A stretch of DNA of 64,000 bases from the NCBI RefSeq assembly GCF_018687075.1, contig NZ_CP061285.1:930001-994000 (forward strand), given 5' to 3'. The first letter of the stretch is position 1, and the number at the start of each line of letters is the position of its first letter. The translations under genes and the position numbers were made by a program. Below the pieces are notes generated by a model. That model did not search any database. It saw nothing but the letters and a program-made list of their open reading frames with translations, and was not told where the DNA came from. Positions 48,344-58,100 of the stretch are shown here, piece after piece. The DNA is from Polynucleobacter sp. MWH-UH35A (GTDB taxonomy: Bacteria; Pseudomonadota; Gammaproteobacteria; Burkholderiales; Burkholderiaceae).

Positions 48344-49162
48344 ATGATACCAACCCCACCCATCCCCTCTCAGATGCCTGCACCCCCCTGGAGCTCATGG
48401 GAAAAATGGCTCCAATCGCCACCTGGGCGCTATGTTCTTGGCTGGGAGCAACGCTGTTTTGATCAAATTGTTGCAGATGTCTTTGGATTTCATGCAGTCC
48501 AGATTGGTCTGCCGCAAATTAACGCCTTAAATGAAAATCGGATGCCCCTGCACGCCATCCTGATTCATTCAAACGACAGTCGAATTGATGCAGCGCGCTT
48601 CAACTGGCACCTTATTGAAGGCAATGCCACAGAACTTCCTTTTGCAAGCGAGAGTTTGGATTTAATAGTTTTGCCTCACGTTTTAGAGTTTGCTGCTGAC
48701 CCGCATCAGATTTTGCGTGAGGTAGATCGAGTGCTTCGACCTGAAGGTCGCCTCATCATATCCGGCTTCAATCCTGCCAGCTTATGGGGTGCACGTCAGT
48801 ATCTCAGTAGATTAATTGGCACACCCTACCTTCCAAGGGACGGTCAATTCATCAGTCTCATTCGCATCAAGGATTGGTTGGAGTTACTAAACTTTTCCTT
48901 AGATCGCGGTCACTTTGGTTGTTACAAATTTCCGCTTCAGGGTGAATCCGTTATGGGCAGAATGAATTTCCTAGAAAAAATGGGGAATCGCTGGTGGCCC
49001 ATATTTGGCGCTGTTTTCTTGGTCTCTGCCATCAAAAGACATCAAGGCATGCGACTCATTGGCCCAAGCTCAAAGGTGCGAATTCCAGCCATACAGCAAT
49101 TAACACCCGCTGCCGAGCGAAGCAATATTCAAAAACACCTCAAAAACAACAATTCCAAGTAA
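48344..49162 (+). CDS. Class I methyltransferase-like protein with a degenerate motif I
   Basis: The 272-residue protein has a methyltransferase_11-like core: the post-I segment WHLIEGNATELPFASESLDLIVLPHVLEFAADPHQILREVDRVLRP fits the later motifs (reported over about residues 87-130), and RLIISGFNPASLW is the family's motif III. The Gly-rich SAM loop expected near residue 55 reads AVQIGLPQIN, which lacks the GxGxG pattern. It may therefore bind SAM weakly or not at all. It lies between gloB and rnhA, a conserved betaproteobacterial order. Confidence 0.75.
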   Translation: MIPTPPIPSQMPAPPWSSWEKWLQSPPGRYVLGWEQRCFDQIVADVFGFHAVQIGLPQINALNENRMPLHAILIHSNDSRIDAARFNWHLIEGNATELPFASESLDLIVLPHVLEFAADPHQILREVDRVLRPEGRLIISGFNPASLWGARQYLSRLIGTPYLPRDGQFISLIRIKDWLELLNFSLDRGHFGCYKFPLQGESVMGRMNFLEKMGNRWWPIFGAVFLVSAIKRHQGMRLIGPSSKVRIPAIQQLTPAAERSNIQKHLKNNNSK

Positions 49163-49171
49163 ATTATTGCC

Positions 49172-49627
49172 ATGCCGCATTCCAAAGCCCATCCTCACAT
49201 CGTGATCTATACCGATGGAGCCTGCAAAGGCAATCCAGGTCCTGGTGGCTGGGGAGCGGTTTTAAGATCGGGTGGCCATGAAAAGCATATTCATGGGGGT
49301 GAAAAGCTCACCACCAATAACCGTATGGAGATTTCCGCTGTCATTTTTGCCTTAAAAGCCCTCAAACAACGTAGTACGGTTGAGTTATGGACCGATTCTC
49401 AATACGTTCAAAAAGGGGTCACGGAATGGCTTGAGGGCTGGAAGAAAAGAGGCTGGAAAACAGCCAGCAAAGAACCAGTAAAAAATGCCGATCTTTGGCA
49501 AGAGCTTGATGCCCTACTTCCATCCCATGAAATCTCCTGGCATTGGGTTAGAGGTCATAACGGGCACCCTGGGAACGAGTTGGCTGATCAGCTTGCCAAT
49601 AAGGGTGTTGAGGAATTTTTGCCTTAG
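49172..49627 (+). CDS. rnhA: Ribonuclease HI
   Basis: RNase HI degrades the RNA strand of RNA-DNA hybrids. The 151-residue protein has the catalytic acidic set: Asp in [17 protein letters not shown], Glu in NNRMEISAV, Asp in [11 protein letters not shown] and the last Asp in [12 protein letters not shown]. It starts 9 bp after the methyltransferase-like gene. In many relatives dnaQ follows directly; here two efflux genes come between. Confidence 0.97.
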   Translation: MPHSKAHPHIVIYTDGACKGNPGPGGWGAVLRSGGHEKHIHGGEKLTTNNRMEISAVIFALKALKQRSTVELWTDSQYVQKGVTEWLEGWKKRGWKTASKEPVKNADLWQELDALLPSHEISWHWVRGHNGHPGNELADQLANKGVEEFLP

Positions 49628-49738
49628 ATCCAAGAGCTGCCTATGGCCACCATTTAGGCCATCTTATGAGAGAATGAACCTGCTCTAAAAGCCATAGAAA
49701 CAGCACTAAAACCAGATAAAACCAAGAAAAACGAGACT

Positions 49739-51082
49739 GTGTCAATAATAGAATCCTCACTCGATAAGGCTGTTGCCAAACTCGGGCAATTGAAAAATAC
49801 AGGCAAAGCCCGTTTATGTGCGCTTTGGCAAAAATGTGCTCCACAAATTGCCCGCATCAAGCAATTGGATTACGCCACCCTGAAATCCCTAGCAATTCGA
49901 TTCAAATGGCGCATTCTTTTGGTGCTCATTATTCTTTATGCAGGATCAAAGACTTATGACTATTTCTTTCCTGCATCCGAGAAAGCTGGCGGCCCAGTAA
50001 CCATTACTTCAGTAGTGGTTGAGAAAAAAGATGTTCCACTCATCATTGAGGCTACAGGCACCATTGTTTCGAATAGCATTGTTGATATTAGGCCGATGGT
50101 TACGAACACCGTTGCCAAGGTTGAAGTGAAAGATGGTCAAGAAGTTAAAGCGGGTGACCTACTCTTCACCTTGGATGATCGCAATGACAAAGCGAACTAT
50201 GAAAAGCTCAAAGCACTGGCGGATGATGCTCAAAAGCAATATTTGCGTGCAAAAGAACTTGTAGCTAAAAACTTTATTTCTAAGGCGGGCTTAGAAACCA
50301 GTCTTGCTAATGCTAAATCAGCGCAAGCCGCTGCACGTGCTGCAGAAGTGCAACTGTCTTTTGATTACATTAAGTCCCCTATTGATGGTCGTGCTGGCAT
50401 TGTGAACGTATTCCCAGGGTCACTAGTGCAGGCTAGCAATATTGTTTCTACCGCAACCAGCTCTACCGCCACATCTAGCGTGGGTTCTATGGTGACCATT
50501 ACTCAATTGAACCCAATCAATGTCCAGTTCGTCATCCCCGAAAAAGACATTCCCATCATGCTCGAGAATCAGCTTGATGGAGAGGCTATGACCGTCAAAG
50601 TGACGGTTGGTGATAGCGGTAAAAAAACATATGAAGGAAAAGTATTGGTGATTGATAACCAAGTAGACCCTTCAATAGCTGCGGTTCGCGTTAAAGCACA
50701 AATACCCAATGACGACAAAACATTATTACCGGGACAATTTGCACGCGTATCCCTGGTTGCCAACACCTTAAAAGACGCACTAGCGATTCCTTCACAAGCG
50801 GTCATCATTAATGCTCGCGGCAAAATGGTTTATGTTGTCGACAAAGATGGCAAGGCTGTTTCCAAACCTATTAAAGTGGTTTATGAATACCTAGGGTCAA
50901 CCGTTGTTACAGGCATTGAACCTGGCGATAGAGTAGTTGTTGAAGGCAAGCAAAACTTGCGCCCTGGAAGCAAGGTGCGCGAGTCTAAGAACGCTGCCCC
51001 TGCAGCAAATGCACCAGCAGCTCCTACAGGAGCGCCGAGCACAGTTGCCCCTACCAACCCTTCAGCCGCAGAGAAGAAATGA
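49739..51082 (+). CDS. RND efflux periplasmic adaptor (membrane-fusion) protein
   Basis: The 447-residue adaptor (MexA/AcrA type) has one N-terminal membrane segment at about 56-75 (WRILLVLIILYAGSKTY), not a lipobox. It has the barrel-lipoyl-hairpin pattern with GTIVSNSIVDIRPMV, VEVKDGQEVKAGDLLFTLDD and IKSPIDGRAGIVNV. The C-terminal 45 residues are Ala/Pro-rich. Start is GTG at 49739. It overlaps the permease start as ATGA. No outer-membrane factor or regulator is present. Confidence 0.9.
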   Translation: MSIIESSLDKAVAKLGQLKNTGKARLCALWQKCAPQIARIKQLDYATLKSLAIRFKWRILLVLIILYAGSKTYDYFFPASEKAGGPVTITSVVVEKKDVPLIIEATGTIVSNSIVDIRPMVTNTVAKVEVKDGQEVKAGDLLFTLDDRNDKANYEKLKALADDAQKQYLRAKELVAKNFISKAGLETSLANAKSAQAAARAAEVQLSFDYIKSPIDGRAGIVNVFPGSLVQASNIVSTATSSTATSSVGSMVTITQLNPINVQFVIPEKDIPIMLENQLDGEAMTVKVTVGDSGKKTYEGKVLVIDNQVDPSIAAVRVKAQIPNDDKTLLPGQFARVSLVANTLKDALAIPSQAVIINARGKMVYVVDKDGKAVSKPIKVVYEYLGSTVVTGIEPGDRVVVEGKQNLRPGSKVRESKNAAPAANAPAAPTGAPSTVAPTNPSAAEKK

Positions 51083-54000
51083 CGCTCTCCGAATTATGTA
51101 TTCGGCGTCCGGTAATGACGGTACTGCTCTCGGTAGCAACCGTCATTGCAGGCGCAGTTGCCTACGTCAAAATTCCTGTCGCCGCCCTACCTAGTTTTAA
51201 TACGCCTGTTATTTCTGTTGGCGCCTCTTTGCCAGGCGCATCCCCAGAAAACATGGCGTCTGCTGTTGCGCTGCCACTTGAGAAGGAATTCTCAACGATT
51301 GACGGCATTAACGTCATCAGCTCAACTAATTCACTTGGCAGCACCAGCATTACTCTGGAATTTAATAACGACAGGGATATTGATAAGGCGGCTGTAGATG
51401 TGCAAGCAGCTTTGTTGCGTGCACAAAAAAGACTGCCTATTGAAATGACGGTGCCACCCTCGTATCGCAAAATCAATCCAGCAGATACACCGGTTTTGGT
51501 AGTTCGAATGAGCTCACCATCTATCAGCTTGTCTGATATCAATCAGTACGCAGAAAATCTCGTTTCACCCAATTTATCTACGATAAGCGGTGTTGCACAG
51601 GTGTTGGTGTATGGCGCCAAGCGATACGCCGTTCGGGTACGCGTACACCCAGATGCTCTAGCCAATCGCAATTTAACGATCGATGATATTGCTGCTGCTG
51701 TAAATAAGGCTAACTCTAATAGCCCAGTAGGCGTATTAGATGGTCCCCGCCAAGCCATCACTATTTACGCCAATCCCCAACTGGTTAGACCAGAAGAATT
51801 TGCAAACTTAATCGTGAGCCAAAAAAATGGCTTACCAATTTATCTCAAGGATGTTGCCGACGTCATTGAAAGTTATGAGGATGTCAAAACGCTGGCAAGC
51901 TCAAATGGTGAGCGCTCAATTGCGGTTGCGATATTGAGACAACCTGGCGCCAATACCGTAGATGTGGTCAAGTCAGTAAAAGAATTGCTACCCCAACTGC
52001 AAAAGCAAATGCCAGAGTCTATTCGGTTACAACTTCTAAACGACCGATCTCTCTCCATTATCGAGGCGATCCATGACGTTAACTTTACGCTGGCATTAAC
52101 CGTGCTACTCGTGATCCTGGTGATCTTTTTGTTTCTAAAGCATGTATCAGCAACCATCATTCCTTCAATTAGCTTACCCATCTCACTCATCGGCGCTTTT
52201 TTCTTGCTGTACTTTATGGGCTATAGCCTGGATAACATCTCCCTTTTAGGTATTACCTTAGCCGTTGGTCTGGTTGTTGATGATGCCATCGTCGTCCTTG
52301 AAAACATCATGCGTTATGTTGAGCAAGGTATGGATCCCCTCAAGGCCTCACTCAAAGGCAGCAAAGAAGTTGGCTTCACCATTATCTCCATCTCCATTTC
52401 ACTAGTTGCAGTCTTTATCCCACTCTTTTTTATGCCGGGTCCAATCGGACTGCTATTTAGAGAGTTTGCAGTTGTTGTTTCACTCTCCATTCTCGTTTCT
52501 GCGGTTGTGTCTTTAACCGTTGTACCGATGCTGTGCAGTCGCTTCCTACCCAAGCCTGGTCAACACGCAAAAGAATACGCAATCAACAAGAAATTTGATC
52601 GCTTGTTTGAATGGATGCTAAAAACCTACATTCATTACTTAGATCTTGCTTTAAAGAATCGTAAGATGGTTTTGTGGGGTGCGATATCTACCTTTGTAAT
52701 CACCGTGGTATTGTTTATCAATAGCCCTAAAGGCTTTTTCCCAGAAGAAGATATCGGTCAGATCTTAGCAACAACTGAAGCTTCTGAAGACATCTCTTTC
52801 CGCGCTATGTTGGCCTTGCAGGATCAGGCTGCCGAACTGGTAAACACTGATCCAAACGTAGCGAGCTCTATTTCTGTCATTGGTGGTGGAGCAAGTTCTG
52901 GCTACAACACTGGTCGTATTTTTATTATTCTCAAACCCAAAAGTGATCGCGCTAAGATGGCCAAAATCATGGAGGGTTTGCGTGCCAAGTTCAAGGAAAT
53001 ACCCGGGCTACAAGTCTATATGCGCCCTGTACAGAACTTACAACTCGGTGGCAAAAGCAGTAAGAGTCGCTATCAATTTACATTACAGAGTGTTGGTTTT
53101 GAAGGTGTAAACGAGTGGGCGGATAAGCTCATGCAGAAAATGCGTGCCGACCCCATGTTTAGAGACGTCACCAGCGACTCTCAAATGAAGGGCTTGAACG
53201 TCAAAATCAATATCGATCGTGAAAAAGCTGCCAGTGCTGGAGTCAGTATTGCTGATATCCGCTCTGCTCTCTATAACGCTTTCGGGGAAAAACAGGTTTC
53301 CACTATTTACACACCCGTAAATACGTATTACGTCATTCTGGAGGCCGCTGTTGAGGACCGGCAATATGAGACTGATCTTAATAAAATCTTTGTGCGCGGT
53401 CGTGCCACTGACAAGTTAATTCCACTATCAAGCCTTGCTACCTTTACGCGCACTGTAGGTCCTACAGCCGTGAACCATCAAGGTCAGATTCCTGCGGTTA
53501 CCCTATCCTTTAACTTAGCCCCGGATGTTTTCTTGGGAGATGCCACCAAGCAGATTGAATCATTCACCAAAGCTATAGATCTTCCACCATCCATCATTAC
53601 TAGCTATGGTGGTGATGCTGCTGTATTTAAAAGCAATCAATCGGGCCAGTTAATTCTGATCTTCTCTGCGTTGGGCGTGATTTATATATTGCTGGGCGTT
53701 TTATACGAGAGCTACATTCATCCGCTGACGATCTTGGCAGGATTACCATCAGCAGCAATTGGTGCAATCCTGGCGTTGCGTATCTTCGGATTCGAGTTAA
53801 CCATCATTGCATCCATCGGCATTCTGCTACTTATTGGTATTGTGAAAAAGAATGCAATTTTGATGATCGATTTTGCATTGGATGCACAACGCAACCAGAG
53901 AATGACTCCCGAGAAGGCTATTCGTGAAGCCTGTATTTTGCGCTTCCGCCCCATCATGATGACCACCTTTGCAGCCTTGATGGGCGCCATTCCGATTGCT

Positions 54001-54177
54001 TTTGGTTTAGGCGCGGGAGCTGAATTACGCCAACCACTGGGCATTAGTGTGGCTGGCGGACTCATCTTTTCACAATTTGTGACACTGATCATTACTCCTG
54101 TTATTTATCTTTATCTCGATAAGTATGCGGGCAATGGTCCAATGGAAATTCCACCTGCCGTTCTAGAGGGAACCTAA
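51079..54177 (+). CDS. RND-type multidrug efflux permease
   Basis: The 1032-residue inner-membrane pump has 12 membrane segments and two large periplasmic loops, the architecture of AcrB/MexB/MdtB proteins. TM4 keeps the proton-relay Asp pair in GLVVDDAIVVLENIMRY, and the N-terminal ELCIRRPVMTVLLSV is typical. It forms an HAE1-type tripartite pump with the adaptor; a TolC-like channel would come from elsewhere. The stop overlaps the dnaQ ATG by one nt, which couples dnaQ translation to the pump gene. Confidence 0.95.
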   Translation: MTLSELCIRRPVMTVLLSVATVIAGAVAYVKIPVAALPSFNTPVISVGASLPGASPENMASAVALPLEKEFSTIDGINVISSTNSLGSTSITLEFNNDRDIDKAAVDVQAALLRAQKRLPIEMTVPPSYRKINPADTPVLVVRMSSPSISLSDINQYAENLVSPNLSTISGVAQVLVYGAKRYAVRVRVHPDALANRNLTIDDIAAAVNKANSNSPVGVLDGPRQAITIYANPQLVRPEEFANLIVSQKNGLPIYLKDVADVIESYEDVKTLASSNGERSIAVAILRQPGANTVDVVKSVKELLPQLQKQMPESIRLQLLNDRSLSIIEAIHDVNFTLALTVLLVILVIFLFLKHVSATIIPSISLPISLIGAFFLLYFMGYSLDNISLLGITLAVGLVVDDAIVVLENIMRYVEQGMDPLKASLKGSKEVGFTIISISISLVAVFIPLFFMPGPIGLLFREFAVVVSLSILVSAVVSLTVVPMLCSRFLPKPGQHAKEYAINKKFDRLFEWMLKTYIHYLDLALKNRKMVLWGAISTFVITVVLFINSPKGFFPEEDIGQILATTEASEDISFRAMLALQDQAAELVNTDPNVASSISVIGGGASSGYNTGRIFIILKPKSDRAKMAKIMEGLRAKFKEIPGLQVYMRPVQNLQLGGKSSKSRYQFTLQSVGFEGVNEWADKLMQKMRADPMFRDVTSDSQMKGLNVKINIDREKAASAGVSIADIRSALYNAFGEKQVSTIYTPVNTYYVILEAAVEDRQYETDLNKIFVRGRATDKLIPLSSLATFTRTVGPTAVNHQGQIPAVTLSFNLAPDVFLGDATKQIESFTKAIDLPPSIITSYGGDAAVFKSNQSGQLILIFSALGVIYILLGVLYESYIHPLTILAGLPSAAIGAILALRIFGFELTIIASIGILLLIGIVKKNAILMIDFALDAQRNQRMTPEKAIREACILRFRPIMMTTFAALMGAIPIAFGLGAGAELRQPLGISVAGGLIFSQFVTLIITPVIYLYLDKYAGNGPMEIPPAVLEGT

Positions 54178-54887
54178 TGCGTCAAGTTATTCTCGATACA
54201 GAAACTACGGGTTTAAATCCAGCCACTGGCGATCGAATTATTGAAATTGGTTGCGTAGAAATGGTTGGCCGTCGCCTAACCGACAGAACCTTTCATTACT
54301 ACATTAATCCAGAGCGTGATATTGATGCCGGAGCATTCGCAGTTCACGGACTTTCTAGAGAATTTTTATCTGATAAGCCCATCTTTGCAAACATTGTTGA
54401 ACAATTAATTGAATTCGTGGATGGCGCGGAAATTGTGATTCATAACGCAGCGTTTGACTTGGGATTTTTGGACAATGAATTTGCATTACTTAAGCGGCCG
54501 CCATTCCGCAACCTTGCATCGAAAATTACCGATACGCTTTTAGACGCGCGTCAAATGTTCCCCGGTAAGCGCAACTCATTAGACGCTTTGTGTGAACGTT
54601 TCTCTATTAGCAATAAACATCGCACATTGCACGGCGCTTTATTGGATGCCCAGCTCTTGGCTGAAGTCTATGTAGCAATGACTAGAGGTCAAGAAGACCT
54701 TTCTATTGATCTGATTGATTACACAGTAGGTGCGGACTCCCTTGGTCACGCCATGGCATTGCCTACAGACCTTAAGGTGCTGGCTGCTAGCGATGATGAA
54801 TTACAAAACCATGAAAAAATCTTGGCTGAAATTGCTAAGGCAAGTAAAAAGGACCCCATCTGGAGTCCTTTGAGTGTTGCTAGCTAA
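54177..54887 (+). CDS. dnaQ: DNA polymerase III epsilon (proofreading exonuclease) subunit
   Basis: DnaQ is the 3'-5' proofreading exonuclease of the replicative polymerase. The 236-residue protein has ExoI ILDTETTGL (metal-ligand Asp and Glu), ExoII HNAAFDLGFLD and ExoIII HGALLDAQLLAEVY with the catalytic His and Asp. The C-terminal tail for polymerase binding is present. Its start overlaps the RND permease stop as TAATG. It is convergent with the tartrate dehydrogenase gene. Confidence 0.95.
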   Translation: MRQVILDTETTGLNPATGDRIIEIGCVEMVGRRLTDRTFHYYINPERDIDAGAFAVHGLSREFLSDKPIFANIVEQLIEFVDGAEIVIHNAAFDLGFLDNEFALLKRPPFRNLASKITDTLLDARQMFPGKRNSLDALCERFSISNKHRTLHGALLDAQLLAEVYVAMTRGQEDLSIDLIDYTVGADSLGHAMALPTDLKVLAASDDELQNHEKILAEIAKASKKDPIWSPLSVAS

Positions 54888-54902
54888 CAGTAATTCAGTT
54901 AA

Positions 54903-55994
54903 TTAGATTGCTGCGGCAATCGCCTTACCCAAATCATCTGTTTTTGCCGTTCCGCCTAGATCTGGTGTCAATGGAGCATGCCCCGGACCTGAGGATAAAA
55001 CCTTTTCAATTGCAGAAAATATTGCTATACCAGCTTCTGGATAGCCAAGGTGATCTAACATCATCGCCCCACTCCAAATTTGACCAATTGGATTGGCAAT
55101 CATCTTGCCGTAGATGTCGGGTGCTGAGCCATGCACTGGCTCAAACAGGGATGGGAACTTGCCCTCTGGATTAATGCTGCCCGATGGAGCAACCGCAATA
55201 GTGCCAGTACAAGCTGGACCCAAGTCAGAAAGGATGTCTCCAAATAAATTACTAGCCACAACGACATCAAATCGATCTGGATTCATCACGAAATGAGCGG
55301 CCAAAATATCAATGTGATATTTATCAGTCCTTACATCAGCAAACTTTTTAGACATTGCTTCAACACGTTCATCCCAATAAGGCATGGTGATGGCAATACC
55401 ATTTGACTTCGTAGCAGAAGTTAAATGCTTTTTCGGGCGACTTTGCGCAAGATCAAAGGCGTATTGCAAGATACGATCAACGCCCTGCCTTGTAAAGATG
55501 GATTCCTGAATTACCACTTCCCGATCGGAATCAGGGAACATTTTTCCACCAACGCTAGAGTATTCACCTTCGGTGTTCTCACGCACTACGAAAAAATCAA
55601 TATCGCCAGGCTTGCGATTGGCCAATGGGCAAGGAACGCCTGGAAGCAATCGCACTGGGCGTAAGTTAACGTATTGATCAAAGCAACGGCGGAATTGAAT
55701 CAAACTTCCCCACAAAGAAACGTGATCAGGAAGAATGTTTGGCATACCTACGGCACCAAAGAAGATGGCGTCGTACTTCATCAAAGTATCAAACCAATCA
55801 TCCGGCATCATCTTGCCGTGCTTCAGATAGTAATCACAACTTGCAAAATCGAAGTGATCGAATTGCATACCCAGATTGAATTTGCGGTTGGCCGCCTCTA
55901 AGGCTCGCACGCCCTCGGGCATCACTTCCTTGCCAATGCCATCACCTGGAATAACAGCGATCTTTGGGTTCTTAAAAATTTTCTTTGCGTTCAT
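54903..55994 (-). CDS. Tartrate dehydrogenase/decarboxylase family enzyme (TtuC-like)
   Basis: The 363-residue protein belongs to the isocitrate/isopropylmalate dehydrogenase fold. It has IAVIPGDGIGKEVMPEG at the start, FFVVRENTEGEYSSVGGK, a Lys-Ser site (SATKSNGIAITMPYWDERV), VVASNLFGDILSDLGP with metal-ligand Asp, and EPVHGSAPDI. The REN-TEGEYS motif points to the tartrate dehydrogenase/D-malate dehydrogenase subfamily, rather than LeuB. Substrate is not certain; the gene is upstream of no tartrate transporter here. Confidence 0.85.
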   Translation of the reverse strand: MNAKKIFKNPKIAVIPGDGIGKEVMPEGVRALEAANRKFNLGMQFDHFDFASCDYYLKHGKMMPDDWFDTLMKYDAIFFGAVGMPNILPDHVSLWGSLIQFRRCFDQYVNLRPVRLLPGVPCPLANRKPGDIDFFVVRENTEGEYSSVGGKMFPDSDREVVIQESIFTRQGVDRILQYAFDLAQSRPKKHLTSATKSNGIAITMPYWDERVEAMSKKFADVRTDKYHIDILAAHFVMNPDRFDVVVASNLFGDILSDLGPACTGTIAVAPSGSINPEGKFPSLFEPVHGSAPDIYGKMIANPIGQIWSGAMMLDHLGYPEAGIAIFSAIEKVLSSGPGHAPLTPDLGGTAKTDDLGKAIAAAI

Positions 55995-56040
55995 AAGTTC
56001 CGTGTCTCTTTATTTTTATTGAATATTGATTTTACAAAGC

Positions 56041-56703
56041 CTAACTAATTGCCCGGCGGATTTCATCGGGAGCTTTCTTACCCCCTTTTTCACCAGATTC
56101 GCTATCGTAATTGCTTGTATTTTCAATGGTCTCAGGCACATCCTCCTGCATACGGATATTGTCTTTGGGGCAGATTGGTGCGCCATAGCTAGCCCATTTT
56201 TTAAGCAAGGTAACCTCATAGCCACATTGACCACACTTAGCCTTACTGCGACTGGCATTACTGGGTCTAGGGGGCGGAAACACAATTGCTTGGTGTGGGT
56301 ATGGCCCTAACTCTTGGCTGATCATCATCAGCTTTACGGTTAGCTCCTCAGTAGCATGCGCCATTCTGGCTGGGCCTTCCAATCCGACTGTCTGAGCAAT
56401 GCCCTTGAAATCTTCACCATGACCACTAAAGCAGTCGTCTACGGCATGGCAAAGCTCATGTACCAAGGTGTCCAGTAGTTGCACAGGCTCATCTAACTTA
56501 GGGGAAATAAATATTTCATTCACACCACCTCCTGAACGCTCACGCGGCCAACACTGACCAAGTGTTGTCCTTGGACTACTGGAGGCTGGAAAGCCGCATG
56601 AAACCCTTACCGGCGGGATTGCATAACCTGCCTTAGAAAAAACAGGCTCTAAGTGTCTCACTGCGTCCTCTAGCCATGCCTCACGAACTGTATGTTGCTT
56701 CAT
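56041..56703 (-). CDS. SprT-like zinc metalloprotein
   Basis: The 220-residue protein has the SprT-like motif VHELCHAVDDCFSGHGEDF, where HELCH is a HExxH zinc site and the following His is a third ligand. The C-terminal part has a two-Cys-pair zinc ribbon (CGQCGYEVTLLKKW...CPKD) near residues 155-185. SprT-like proteins are predicted peptidases related to Spartan proteases of DNA-protein crosslinks. It is divergent from the amidase gene. The true substrate is unknown. Confidence 0.8.
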   Translation of the reverse strand: MKQHTVREAWLEDAVRHLEPVFSKAGYAIPPVRVSCGFPASSSPRTTLGQCWPRERSGGGVNEIFISPKLDEPVQLLDTLVHELCHAVDDCFSGHGEDFKGIAQTVGLEGPARMAHATEELTVKLMMISQELGPYPHQAIVFPPPRPSNASRSKAKCGQCGYEVTLLKKWASYGAPICPKDNIRMQEDVPETIENTSNYDSESGEKGGKKAPDEIRRAIS

Positions 56704-56781
56704 CTAACTTCTCTTTATCTCGAATATCTGGAACAAAAACCACCAATTGCGATCATACGCCACCAAAAGTAGAATGAACGA

Positions 56782-58092
56782 ATGAAAGATCTTGAAAGCC
56801 TCAGTGCCACCCAAGCCATCAAAGCACTCTCTAAAAGAGAAATCAAAGCGACCGATTTATTGCTTTCCTGTCTGGACCGGATAGGGCAAAAAGAGAGCAT
56901 TGTCAGGGCCTGGACCAGCCTTGGTAAGGAGAATGCCTTATCTCGTGCCAAACAACTAGATAAAGGCGCTTTTCAAGGCATTCTGCATGGTCTACCGATC
57001 GGGGTTAAAGATCTTTATGACACCTATGATTTGCCAACCTCCTATGGCTCCCCAATTTATGCAAATCACTACCCCATTACAGACGCCGTTTCAGTTGCAT
57101 TAATGCGTCAAGCCGGCGGCATCATTTTAGGGAAAACAGTTACCACCGAGTTTGCAGCCTTCAAGAGTGGCGTTACTAGCAATCCCCATCACCCTAAGCA
57201 CACGCCTGGAGGATCCTCCAGCGGTTCAGCAGCAGCGGTTGCAGATTGGATGGTGCCGCTTGCCACCGGGAGCCAAACAGCTGGATCCATTATTCGCCCC
57301 GCGTCTTTTTGTGGCGTAGTGGGTTTCAAGCCCAGTCTAGGCAAAATTAGTATTGCTGGCATCAAGAGTTTATCTGTAACTCTAGATACGATGGGCTGCT
57401 TTGGCCGGACCATTGAAGATGTTGGGCTTGGTGTAGCAGCCATGAGTGGTGATCATCGCCTCGCAAAAATAGAAGCCCTACACAACAAACCTCGCATCGC
57501 TATCTGTAAAACAGCCAACTGGTCTGCTGCACAAAAAGAGACGGCCACCGCCCTTGCGGTCGCACGTCATGCCGCAGAAATCATCGCTAAGGGTACGGTT
57601 GATGATATGAAATTGCCGAAGGCCTGCGATGGACTTACGCAAGCACAAAGTCGGATCATGCTTTCTGAAATGTCGCGCAGCTTGTTATTTGAGCGAGTAC
57701 ATCACGCCAAGAAACTGAGCCCCCAGCTCAGTAAGCAGCTCAGCGATGGCGCTGAAATTAGTTGCGAACAATATACAAAAGACATACATCTTGCTGAGAA
57801 AGCAAAAGCTTCTGTTGCTCAATTATTTAACGATGAGGTTGATATTCTCATTGCGCCAAGCGCAATAGGCGAAGCTCCTAGCATCAAGGACGGAACTGGG
57901 GATCCTATTTTCTGTCGTGGCTGGACACTTCTGGGGCTGCCATGCATCAATATTCATGTTGCGAATGGGCCCAATGGATTGCCGGTTGGGGTTCAGTTAA
58001 TCGCTGGGCCAGGTAAAGATCATTTTTTACTCAGTGCTGCGCGTGCCTTCGTGCTTGCGTTGCCTGACCCCACTTTACGAGATCAGGCATAG
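56782..58092 (+). CDS. Amidase-signature-family hydrolase
   Basis: The 436-residue protein has the Ser-cisSer-Lys triad of the amidase signature family: Lys76 (GLPIGVKDLYD), Ser145 (GGSSSGSAAAV) and nucleophile Ser169 (GSQTAGSIIRPA). Spacing (Lys to nucleophile 93 residues, Lys to cis-Ser 69) matches the malonamidase type of enzyme. It could hydrolyse an amide such as an indoleacetamide-like compound, but the substrate cannot be read from the sequence. It is convergent with the Bug-protein gene (8 bp gap). Confidence 0.88.
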   Translation: MKDLESLSATQAIKALSKREIKATDLLLSCLDRIGQKESIVRAWTSLGKENALSRAKQLDKGAFQGILHGLPIGVKDLYDTYDLPTSYGSPIYANHYPITDAVSVALMRQAGGIILGKTVTTEFAAFKSGVTSNPHHPKHTPGGSSSGSAAAVADWMVPLATGSQTAGSIIRPASFCGVVGFKPSLGKISIAGIKSLSVTLDTMGCFGRTIEDVGLGVAAMSGDHRLAKIEALHNKPRIAICKTANWSAAQKETATALAVARHAAEIIAKGTVDDMKLPKACDGLTQAQSRIMLSEMSRSLLFERVHHAKKLSPQLSKQLSDGAEISCEQYTKDIHLAEKAKASVAQLFNDEVDILIAPSAIGEAPSIKDGTGDPIFCRGWTLLGLPCINIHVANGPNGLPVGVQLIAGPGKDHFLLSAARAFVLALPDPTLRDQA

Positions 58093-58100
58093 GTCAAACT

